A DNA stretch of 6,365 nucleotides from assembly GCA_005877225.1 (NCBI GenBank), contig VBPK01000050.1, positions 1 through 6,365 on the forward strand, read 5' to 3'. A program made the position numbers and the translations under genes. How positions within the stretch are numbered: position 1 is the stretch's first letter; the number at the start of each line of letters is the position of its first letter. The notes beneath the pieces are model-generated. The model had not been told where the DNA came from and ran no database searches. It was given only the letters and a program-made list of their open reading frames with translations. This document shows, in pieces, positions 1 to 5,176 of this stretch. Source of the DNA: Nitrososphaerota archaeon. GTDB lineage: Archaea; Thermoproteota; Nitrososphaeria; Nitrososphaerales; Gagatemarchaeaceae.

Positions 1-1
1 C

Positions 2-112
2 GTAGTGAGTAAGGGAAGACGTGGGCGAACAAAGAGAATAAGGTTGCTCCTTGAACCCGAAACGCTGAACAAAATACTCGGAGAGGATCCTGCACTGGCC
101 GGCCTATTCTAG
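2..112 (+). CDS. cdc6: C-terminal fragment of an Orc1/Cdc6-type replication initiator (5' part outside window)
   Basis: An open frame enters from the left edge and ends at a TAG, giving 36 visible residues. The fragment contains GRRGRTKRIRL followed by a short amphipathic helix (EPETLNKILGEDPAL). The G-R-x-G-R-T-x-x-I-x-L pattern is what I know from the beta-wing and last strand of the C-terminal winged-helix domain of archaeal Orc1/Cdc6, the ATPase that binds origin recognition boxes and loads MCM. Its position beside the DNA polymerase D small subunit fits, because these genes are neighbours in some archaea. The AAA+ domain lies outside the window, so the family call rests on this short tail and on context. 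Another winged-helix regulator remains possible. Its stop codon shares bases with the stop of the convergent polymerase gene. Confidence 0.62.
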   Translation, partial: VVSKGRRGRTKRIRLLLEPETLNKILGEDPALAGLF

Positions 113-1596
113 GAAGCGCCCAACAGACCTTCTTTCCCGAAGTTCCTTCGGACCACGTGAAGGTTAGAGAGATTCACTATCGGGATGATGCTGGGTGTGG
201 GTTCAAGACCCATATTTGCTTGAAAACTCGTTTGCGATTGCCAGGTGCCGGAATTAACTAAGAGTGTTCCCCTGTAGTTCGACACATCGAAAGCATGCAC
301 GTGACCGCAATGCATCACGTCTGGAACGGGGTCGATAACAAGCATGTCTCGAAGCTCCGGAGCCAGGGCGGTCCTCTTCCCGTAGGTCGGAGCGAGGTGA
401 CGCGCCCTGAGCAACAGTTCCATGGCGGCTCCGGGCCTACTGTAAGAGAGTTCTGGGACAGTAGCAATAATGTCATCTAGGCTCCTGCCATGATAAATCA
501 AGACACTGACGCCGTTCAACTTGACAGAGGCGGGGTTGCCCACTGCCTTGACGTTCTCCATCCTATAGAGCCCCTCCGCGACTTCAATCGGAATGGCGGG
601 CTGCGGTAGAGCCTGCCTAACGGCATCGTGATTACCTGGCGAGACAACGATTTGGATGTGCCTAGGAATCTGCTCCAGCAACTGTATGGCGAGGAGGTAC
701 TGTTTTCTCAAGTCCCTCTCACTCAGCTGCGCTTCCTGGTTAGGATAGACGCCTACGCCATCCACGAGGTCTCCAGCGATCACGACATACCGTATGCGGC
801 CGACCATCTCTCGATCCCCCAGTTTTCCATTCAGCCAGAGAATGAACCGTTGAAAATCATCGTGAAGAAACATTCGACTACCGACGTGCAGGTCTGACAG
901 GAAGACCGCATAGACCTCATGTGCAGAGGTGGTCGGCTTCTTGTGGGCGATATCCGGAAGAGTCGGGGAGCTAGCGAAAAGCTGCCCCGACTTTGACCGC
1001 GAGACCTCCACCACGACCAGACTGTCCAACGGAAGGCGCAGGGTCGATTTCGCTACGCTCTCGGAGCAAATTATCCGAAGTGTACCAGTTAGATCGTCGA
1101 TAGTTAGCTCCATGTTCCCTCGCCTCTCGACCCGATTCGACAACAACCCCGCAACTTTCCTACTCTGGCCAGCGACCACACTCTTGGCCGACTGGACCGT
1201 CGTCAGCCCTCGCATATCCGGCCGCTTCTGCAAAATCGAAAGAAGGTGTTCATATCTATCTCGGAAGAGTTTCTTGTATCCCTCATCCGCCTTGATTGGG
1301 GCTAATCGAGGTGTTGGATCAGTCATGACTTCTAGGCTGGACTCCAAGTCCAGTTGTGCCGATTCCATCTCATTCTCATGCGTGACCAGGTCAGGCGGAA
1401 GGAATGATTCCAAATCCTCACTCGTAATTCTTCGCTCAGCCGATGGCGCGCCCTTCTTCTGGATGATGATCCTCTCAACCAATTCGTTCGGGTCAACCTC
1501 TGCAGGCAGCTTGGCCAGGAGGTCAAATGCAGACGCATCCAGCATGAACCCTAACGAGAGAGCCCTCGTCACTACGTTCGAGTGGTCAACAGACAA
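109..1596 (-). CDS. polB: DNA polymerase D (archaeal DNA polymerase II) small subunit DP1, 3'-5' exonuclease
   Basis: This 495-residue protein is the proofreading subunit of archaeal PolD and partners the large subunit DP2, which is not in this window. A short helical N-terminal domain (about 8-70) and an acidic linker (about 70-105) lead to an OB-like domain (about 125-215). A calcineurin-type phosphoesterase domain (about 228-480) follows. All its metal motifs are intact: SDLHVGS (D235, H237), GDLVDG (D276), PGNHDA (N322, H323), YHG (H369), CGHVHAF (H432, H434) and the DP1 signature NSGTWQSQT. The gene is last in a four-gene operon, 6 nt after the phosphohexomutase stop. The proposed start is TTG with no clear Shine-Dalgarno. 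An in-frame GTG at 1572 is an alternative, while the ATG at 1545 would cut into the conserved N-terminal helix. The family call is very secure; the exact start is not. Confidence 0.96.
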   Translation of the reverse strand: MSVDHSNVVTRALSLGFMLDASAFDLLAKLPAEVDPNELVERIIIQKKGAPSAERRITSEDLESFLPPDLVTHENEMESAQLDLESSLEVMTDPTPRLAPIKADEGYKKLFRDRYEHLLSILQKRPDMRGLTTVQSAKSVVAGQSRKVAGLLSNRVERRGNMELTIDDLTGTLRIICSESVAKSTLRLPLDSLVVVEVSRSKSGQLFASSPTLPDIAHKKPTTSAHEVYAVFLSDLHVGSRMFLHDDFQRFILWLNGKLGDREMVGRIRYVVIAGDLVDGVGVYPNQEAQLSERDLRKQYLLAIQLLEQIPRHIQIVVSPGNHDAVRQALPQPAIPIEVAEGLYRMENVKAVGNPASVKLNGVSVLIYHGRSLDDIIATVPELSYSRPGAAMELLLRARHLAPTYGKRTALAPELRDMLVIDPVPDVMHCGHVHAFDVSNYRGTLLVNSGTWQSQTSFQANMGLEPTPSIIPIVNLSNLHVVRRNFGKEGLLGAS

Positions 1597-1602
1597 GCGT
1601 GC

Positions 1603-2949
1603 CTAACTAGACCCGTGCTGATTATAAACAACGCTTTCGATACACCTCACACCCTCCTGAATCAAGAGCGCCAATTCCCCAACATCCCTCGACTCAGAGT
1701 AGACCCTTGTCTTTGGCTCTGTTCCAGAGAGTCTGAACATCACCCAAGAACCATTCCCAAAAACCATCTTGTAGCCGTCAAGCATACGTTCTTCTTTGAT
1801 TCTGAACCGTTTGAAGGCCTCCCTTGCTCTGCTGACGAGTGCGGGTAACTCCACCCTCCGAGCGAGGCTAACCTGCCTGTAGTGCCAACTTTCCGAAGCG
1901 GTGAGCTTCTCTAACAACTGCGAGTCCTTCGAAATTGTGGTGGCGATGAGGGCCGCGGCATTCATTCCGTCCTCCCACAGCCCCCAAGCCGGGTCGGTCA
2001 CTTTACTGGGCTCCGTCGCAAAAACACCGCCTTCCTTCTCCAGCGAAGCGAACGTCTTACCCACCTTGCTGCGGACAACGCGCAATCCCATCATTAGGGC
2101 CTCCTCCTCCACAGCGGTCGACGTATTCTCTGAAAGGATAGCGGCGCCAGAAGTCTTTCCCAACCCCTTTAGGGCCAAGATTGAGCATACCGAGTCTGGG
2201 AGGACGCGGCCTGCCCGGTTCACCATCACCAGCCGGTCAGCGTCTCCGTCATGAGCGAACCCGAAGTCGACGCCCAAGTTAGGAACCATTCTGGCGAACT
2301 CCTCGAGATTCTCAGCGGTCGGCTCCGGTTGGCGTCCCGGAAAGCGCCAAGATACCTGAGCATTAACCGGTATAACATCATGACCAAGACCTTTGAGGAC
2401 GTACGGGGTGATCAAGCCCCCCGGCCCAGCGGCACAATCGACCGCAATTCTTAGTCTCTTCCCCGCTGGCTGGTACCTCGAAAGTAGCGCTCCTCTGTAC
2501 TCGTAGAAGATTTCCACGTCTCGCGTAGCCAAACCAAATTTCGCCGAGTTCTTCTTGACCTCTACAGCAAGAGCTCTCTCCACTCTCTCCTCATCCGACT
2601 CAGAGAGTTCCATCCCACGTCCGTTGAATAGCTTCACACCAGAGAATTCTGGTGGGTTGTGCGAAGCCGTAACCGAAAAACCGATGGAGCACATTCTGCC
2701 CCTTGCCCCGAAGGCCGTCACAGGCGTGGGGACCAGACCGAAGAGCAACGCTTCGCTACCGGTCGAGTTAATGGCGGCGGTTATGGTTCTCGCCAACAAG
2801 GCCGAACTCTTTCGTCCGTCCCACCCTACTCCGTAAGTACCGCGTCCGAAAACGAAGGCGGTCGTCTCCGCAAACCGGTAAACCTGCACAGGCGTCTGCG
2901 TCTTGTTGAAGACCCTTCTAACCCCGGCAGTCCCGAAGACTTGACTCAC
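1603..2949 (-). CDS. Phosphohexomutase (phosphoglucosamine / phosphomannomutase family)
   Basis: This 448-residue alpha-D-phosphohexomutase moves phosphate between C6 and C1 of a hexose phosphate in the cytoplasm, feeding nucleotide-sugar synthesis. It opens with FGTAGVRR, the domain-1 start. The phosphoserine loop is TASHNPP (Ser96), the Mg-binding loop is DGDADR (234-239), and the C-terminal phosphate-binding loop is RLSGTEPKTRVY (about 406-417). The sugar-specificity loop reads ATEPSK (311-316), where the family usually has GE-x-S-G followed by H, T or A, so the substrate (glucosamine-, manno- or glucose-phosphate) cannot be set from sequence. The start is GTG, with GAGAGG 8 nt upstream, overlapping the end of thyX; the gap to the thyX stop is 5 nt. 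The protein is full length with no break, and it sits in an operon with thyX and DP1. Confidence 0.92.
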   Translation of the reverse strand: MSQVFGTAGVRRVFNKTQTPVQVYRFAETTAFVFGRGTYGVGWDGRKSSALLARTITAAINSTGSEALLFGLVPTPVTAFGARGRMCSIGFSVTASHNPPEFSGVKLFNGRGMELSESDEERVERALAVEVKKNSAKFGLATRDVEIFYEYRGALLSRYQPAGKRLRIAVDCAAGPGGLITPYVLKGLGHDVIPVNAQVSWRFPGRQPEPTAENLEEFARMVPNLGVDFGFAHDGDADRLVMVNRAGRVLPDSVCSILALKGLGKTSGAAILSENTSTAVEEEALMMGLRVVRSKVGKTFASLEKEGGVFATEPSKVTDPAWGLWEDGMNAAALIATTISKDSQLLEKLTASESWHYRQVSLARRVELPALVSRAREAFKRFRIKEERMLDGYKMVFGNGSWVMFRLSGTEPKTRVYSESRDVGELALLIQEGVRCIESVVYNQHGSS

Positions 2950-2954
2950 CGTCT

Positions 2955-3485
2955 CTACCTCTCGATAATCTTCGTCCAGAGTTCAGGGGTGGCCTCTCTG
3001 GCCAGATTCAGCATCACATTCGCAACCTCCTTAATCTCCCACTGAGCCTGGAGTGCAGTCCGCTGCCAGACGATGTGCATCAAACTCTTCGCGGTCACCG
3101 TCATCACCAGCTTCGTCTTTATGGCGTTAGGCAGAACATACCTCGCGTCCTCCTTTGGCACGCCCAAAGCAATCATGCTCTCGAAGGCCTGATACGCCGC
3201 CTTCAGCGCTTGGTCGTAGACTTTCATGGCGCTCTCGTTCGACTGCACACTAGGGGGCGTGACGAAGCCTTCCCTCGATGCCGAGGAGAAACGCTGCGAT
3301 TCTTGATCATACGAGGCGACCCTGTGCCGAACGAGCTGGTGGGTCGTCACCCGGCTGCAGTCCTCAATCTCGAACATGTATACCACATGATCAAGCAACT
3401 GAGACGGGTCAAACGACACGTTCTTGACGCGCAGAACATACTTCACGGCTTCGAGTTCCGTGTGAGAAAGAAGCTTCACTCGCAT
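2955..3485 (-). CDS. thyX: Flavin-dependent thymidylate synthase ThyX, short N-terminus
   Basis: ThyX makes dTMP from dUMP, using methylene-tetrahydrofolate and FAD-bound hydride, as a homotetramer with active sites at subunit interfaces. The signature RHRVASYDQESQRF (residues 53-66, matching RHR-x7-S) is complete. It is followed by EDARYVLPNAIKTKLVMTVTAKSL and QRTALQAQWEIKEVA, which correspond to the substrate-binding C-terminal half. At 176 residues the protein is clearly shorter than the usual 220-250. The missing part is the N-terminal segment around the A-x-R-x-C-Y-S stretch, and that segment is present in the adjacent upstream paralogue. I chose the ATG at 3485 because GGAG sits 9 nt upstream (3495-3498) and MRVKLLSHTE matches the family N-terminus. 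An in-frame ATG at 3539 would add 18 unrelated residues and overlap the upstream gene. It lies 4 nt after that gene's stop. Confidence 0.93.
   Translation of the reverse strand: MRVKLLSHTELEAVKYVLRVKNVSFDPSQLLDHVVYMFEIEDCSRVTTHQLVRHRVASYDQESQRFSSASREGFVTPPSVQSNESAMKVYDQALKAAYQAFESMIALGVPKEDARYVLPNAIKTKLVMTVTAKSLMHIVWQRTALQAQWEIKEVANVMLNLAREATPELWTKIIER
2958..2963 (-). promoter_or_regulatory. Shine-Dalgarno for the phosphohexomutase GTG start
   Basis: GAGAGG lies 8 nt before the GTG at 2949 and inside the last codons of thyX. It supports the GTG as the true start and coupled translation of the two genes. Confidence 0.6.
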
Positions 3486-3489
3486 ACAA

Positions 3490-3918
3490 TCAAACTCCAA
3501 AGACCACAGAATTGAACACCGGGCTGGTTCCATTCGCATTCAGCCGTTCGATGATGGTACTTGCGAATGGCTTGTGAATTTCGTCCCTCCACATCTCGAT
3601 TAGGGTTCGTGCGTTCATCGCGACCAACCAGTCCCTGCCGTTTAAAGGTAGCAAGCGAATGAAAGGGTATGCGGTAGCCACTGTTCTCATCTCAGCTTCC
3701 GGCGTGTCCTCAATCAACAGCTCCAGACAATAGTGCTCGAAGACATCCAGCGACTTGTCTTGTAGCGCCCGCGTCAGGAGATACTTCCAGTACTCCCGCC
3801 CCTTCTGCTCCAGTTCCACTTCAATATCTTCGATTGGCTTAGTGCTGTAACAACGTCGCATTGCGACAGCAATCGTCCTCTCCGGATTAGGGGTGTGCCA
3901 AACCAAAGAAACCTTCAT
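3490..3918 (-). CDS. ThyX-like paralogue lacking the RHR catalytic core
   Basis: This 142-residue protein begins MKVSLVWHTPNPERTIAVAM and continues RRCYSTKPIED, the classic ThyX N-terminus. EHYCLELLIED follows (about 61-71), at the place of the family's LEH-x-x-F-x-F-x-I-E strand. It then jumps to NGRDWLVAMNARTLIEMW (about 93-110), which matches the segment after the core (N-x-x-x-x-L-V-x-x-M-N-A-R-E-L). The roughly 60-80 residues in between, including RHR-x7-S and the dUMP/FAD contacts, are absent, so it should not catalyse alone. It reads as a paralogue with an internal deletion, not a fragment of the next gene, because both proteins contain the NAR/TAK segment. It may be a partner subunit (inference). 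The ATG at 3918 fits the family N-terminus and lies about 35 nt from a TATA-like box. An upstream in-frame start at 3936 would be too close to that box. First gene of the operon. Confidence 0.85.
   Translation of the reverse strand: MKVSLVWHTPNPERTIAVAMRRCYSTKPIEDIEVELEQKGREYWKYLLTRALQDKSLDVFEHYCLELLIEDTPEAEMRTVATAYPFIRLLPLNGRDWLVAMNARTLIEMWRDEIHKPFASTIIERLNANGTSPVFNSVVFGV
3495..3498 (-). promoter_or_regulatory. Shine-Dalgarno deciding the thyX start
   Basis: GGAG lies 9 nt before the ATG at 3485 and within the last codons of the upstream gene. It favours 3485 over the longer in-frame ATG at 3539. Confidence 0.6.
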
Positions 3919-3950
3919 GACAGGCTGGCAACACACTGGCGTCCTTCTGA

Positions 3951-3956
3951 TTTAAA
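3951..3956. promoter_or_regulatory. Palindromic TATA-like box between the divergent genes
   Basis: TTTAAA lies in the 65-nt divergent spacer. Read leftwards, about 26 nt from its centre predicts initiation near 3927, about 9 nt before the operon's first ATG, which has no Shine-Dalgarno. Read rightwards it predicts initiation near 3980, just before the TTG at 3984. The purine-rich GAAAGAAGAG flank on the - strand side resembles a TFB recognition element and favours leftward use. The prediction rests on spacing only. Confidence 0.5.
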
Positions 3957-3969
3957 CATCTCTTCTTTC

Positions 3970-3975
3970 GAGGAG
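3970..3975 (+). promoter_or_regulatory. Shine-Dalgarno for the TTG start of the dienelactone hydrolase
   Basis: GAGGAG lies 8 nt before the TTG at 3984, and an in-frame TAA sits directly before that TTG, so the gene cannot begin further upstream in this frame. This site sets the start. Confidence 0.65.
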
Positions 3976-3983
3976 CCACTTAA

Positions 3984-4763
3984 TTGGAGCAAGGTCATCT
4001 GAGCTTTGAGAGCACCGGTGGGAGGGTGCCCGCGTTCTTTGCCAAACCCGCGTCCCCCGCTGGCTCCGTGGTCGTCCTCCATGAAGTGTGGGGTCTCGTG
4101 CCACACATAGAGGACGTATGTAAACGCGTCAGCAAACTCGGGTTTACAGCGGTCGCTCCAGACCTCTACTGGAAGCATAATGAGCTGCTTGTCCCAGAAA
4201 AGATACGTGCAGCGATGGAGGGAGTGTGGAACCTCTCTTTGCTTGAGAGACGTGACATAAACAGGGTCAGGGAGGCTCTGGCAAAGAAAGGCCTTTCACA
4301 CGAGATTATGCAGGTGGCCACGACACTCTACAACCAGGACTTCAGGGACCAGATGCTGGATGACGCGGTCGCATGTGTGAAATACTCTTACGAAAGAACT
4401 CCTAGAGTTGCAACCCTGGGATTCTGCCTGGGGGGCGGAATCTCTGCACGAGTCGCCACAAAATTTTCGCAGCTGACTGCGTGCATCGTCTTCTACGGGG
4501 AGCCTCCAGACACTCTTGGGGTCCAGAAGATCAGGGCTCCAATCTTGGCCATCCACGCAGAACAGGACGAAATAATCAACTCAAAAATTCCTGAATTCGT
4601 CCAGTCCGTCTTGGCCTCAGGGAAGGACTTAACTCTCAAGGTGTACCCTGCAACAAGGCACGGGTTCTTCAATGACTCGAACAGAGAAACCTACAACGGG
4701 GCGGCCGCGGAGGACGCGTGGGAGCTCACAAAGTGGTTCCTCTCACGAAAGCTCAGACAATAG
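3984..4763 (+). CDS. Dienelactone hydrolase family protein (alpha/beta hydrolase)
   Basis: This 259-residue soluble alpha/beta hydrolase resembles carboxymethylenebutenolidase, which opens dienelactone to maleylacetate. In archaea the true substrate of such proteins is generally unknown. The N-terminal strand VPAFFAKP, then SVVVLHEVWGL (Glu34) and the helix-strand ending in VAPDLYW, follow the DLH pattern. The nucleophile elbow is GFCLGGG with Cys148, the acid is Asp195 in HAEQDE, and the base is His226 in RHGFFND. The C-terminal AAAEDAWELTKWF helix is also typical, so the Cys-Asp-His triad and Glu are all present and length is normal. The start is TTG, fixed by a preceding in-frame TAA and by GAGGAG. 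The gene is divergent from the thyX operon and is followed by about 170 nt without a protein gene. No signal peptide is seen. Confidence 0.92.
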   Translation: MEQGHLSFESTGGRVPAFFAKPASPAGSVVVLHEVWGLVPHIEDVCKRVSKLGFTAVAPDLYWKHNELLVPEKIRAAMEGVWNLSLLERRDINRVREALAKKGLSHEIMQVATTLYNQDFRDQMLDDAVACVKYSYERTPRVATLGFCLGGGISARVATKFSQLTACIVFYGEPPDTLGVQKIRAPILAIHAEQDEIINSKIPEFVQSVLASGKDLTLKVYPATRHGFFNDSNRETYNGAAAEDAWELTKWFLSRKLRQ

Positions 4764-4905
4764 CGAGATCATCGATTGCTTCGTGACGTGGAGCCAAATG
4801 CTTGCGCCTGCCAAGGGCAAGAGGAAAGAGTGACGGGTTCAGGCCGCGGCTAATTCGGCGACGCACCATCTCTTCGTAAATCAGACGGTTTCTGCCTTCT
4901 TTTCG

Positions 4906-4934
4906 CCAAATAAACTTGTAATAGTCTTATTTGG
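4906..4934. repeat. 8-bp perfect inverted repeat directly 3' of the tRNA gene
   Basis: CCAAATAA (4906-4913) and TTATTTGG (4927-4934) are perfect inverted copies around a 13-nt loop. The repeat ends 3 nt beyond the tRNA's discriminator base. It could be a hairpin at the tRNA 3' trailer, a terminator, or a protein-binding palindrome. The T-rich tract at about 4888-4903 on the + strand could serve as the terminator of the upstream hydrolase gene. Otherwise 4764-4905 shows nothing I can identify. Confidence 0.55.
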
Positions 4935-4950
4935 GGCGCCGGGGGTGGGA

Positions 4951-5001
4951 CTTTCGCCCGAGTCCACCTTCCTTCAATGCTGAGGCTTCCTCCCAGCGGG
5001 A
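4951..5001 (-). other. tRNA intron 3 (51 nt, T loop position 59/60)
   Basis: A near-ideal BHB is visible. The outer helix is the T stem GTGGG/CCCAC, the central helix is TTCG/CGAA (4 bp), the bulges are AA|T and AG|T, and the inner helix is CCCG/CGGG. A small GAGG/CCTC hairpin lies inside. Splicing restores the 7-nt T loop TTCGAAT and brings the acceptor strand CCCCGGC into place. Confidence 0.9.
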
Positions 5002-5034
5002 TTCGAACCCACACGACCCATAGGGTCACGGGCT

Positions 5035-5050
5035 GACTTGCCTGAACGAT
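5035..5050 (-). other. tRNA intron 2 (16 nt, canonical position 37/38)
   Basis: The intron is ATCGTTCAGGCAAGTC. The outer helix is the anticodon stem. The central helix pairs C32-T33-C34-G35 with CAAG (5040-5037), with one C-A mismatch. The bulges are AG|A and TC|A, and the inner helix is only about 2 bp. Its removal leaves CTCGAGA between the stem halves, which is the main support for its limits. Confidence 0.75.
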
Positions 5051-5056
5051 CTCGAG

Positions 5057-5083
5057 TTGCGGATCCACTTTGAGAAGTGGATT
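5057..5083 (-). other. tRNA intron 1 (27 nt, between positions 31 and 32)
   Basis: An 8-bp hairpin, ATCCACTT/AAGTGGAT with a CTCA loop, sits on a 4-bp central helix GCGG/CCGC. The 3-nt bulges are GC|A and AA|C; cleavage after the second base of each joins C31 to C32. The outer helix is poor. The central helix uses G26-G29, so it excludes the anticodon stem while the intron is present. Confidence 0.8.
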
Positions 5084-5140
5084 GCCCGCGCGTTACCAGG
5101 CTCCGCCACCCCGGCAAGACTGCCGGAGCCAAAGGAGCCA

Positions 5141-5154
5141 TTATCTACTTTTTG
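5141..5154 (-). promoter_or_regulatory. Possible TATA-like element of the tRNA gene
   Basis: An A/T-rich stretch (AAAAAGTAGATAA on the - strand) is centred about 30 nt upstream of G1 of the tRNA, roughly where an archaeal TATA box with a short leader would lie. The spacing is right, but the match to a consensus is weak. Confidence 0.35.
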
Positions 5155-5176
5155 TGAGAACGCGTTTCCTAAGGCG

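Larger units (their letters stand above)
4937..5115 (-). tRNA. trnS-CGA: tRNA-Ser(CGA) with three introns
   Basis: The exons assemble into a canonical 85-nt class II tRNA. The acceptor stem is GCCGGGG (5115-5109) with CCCCGGC (4944-4938), and discriminator G73 at 4937 is serine-like. The D stem is GCG/CGC, with a D loop containing the conserved GG and A. The anticodon stem is CGGGC (5088-5084) with GCCCG (5033-5029). The loop after splicing is CTCGAGA, with T33 and anticodon CGA (5054-5052), which reads UCG. The long variable arm is GACCC-TAT-GGGTC. The T stem is GTGGG (5012-5008) with CCCAC (4949-4945), and the loop TTCGAAT is restored by splicing. CCA is not encoded (CCC follows G73). Without removing the introns neither the anticodon loop, the T stem nor the acceptor stem closes. 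Each intron has a BHB-like junction recognisable for archaeal tRNA splicing endonuclease. Confidence 0.92.

Noticed and set aside
929..1606. 225-codon open frame on the + strand opposite DP1
   Set aside because: Antisense shadow of a secure gene. Its translation is rich in Ser and Arg with no recognisable domain, while the - strand encodes every DP1 motif.
3075..3515. 146-codon open frame on the + strand opposite thyX
   Set aside because: Antisense shadow with a low-complexity Arg/His/Leu translation. The ThyX signature is on the other strand.
2955..3539. Longer thyX starting at the ATG at 3539
   Set aside because: The 18 extra residues are unlike the family, overlap the upstream gene, and bypass the GGAG-supported ATG at 3485.
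2955..3918. A single thyX gene split by a frameshift
   Set aside because: Both proteins contain their own version of the NAR/TAK segment and both have plausible starts and ends, so they are tandem paralogues.
4764..4905. A small protein or regulatory RNA between the hydrolase gene and the tRNA
   Set aside because: Only very short open frames (for example 11 codons from an ATG at 4798) and weak hairpins are visible, with no ribosome site or conserved motif.
4850..5068. 72-codon open frame on the - strand across the tRNA gene
   Set aside because: It covers most of the tRNA-Ser exons and introns, whose pairing explains the sequence. Its translation has no family features.
5029..5088. A single long intron in the anticodon arm
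   Set aside because: A single intron from either junction leaves a loop without T33 or of the wrong length. Two introns give exactly CTCGAGA between CGGGC and GCCCG.
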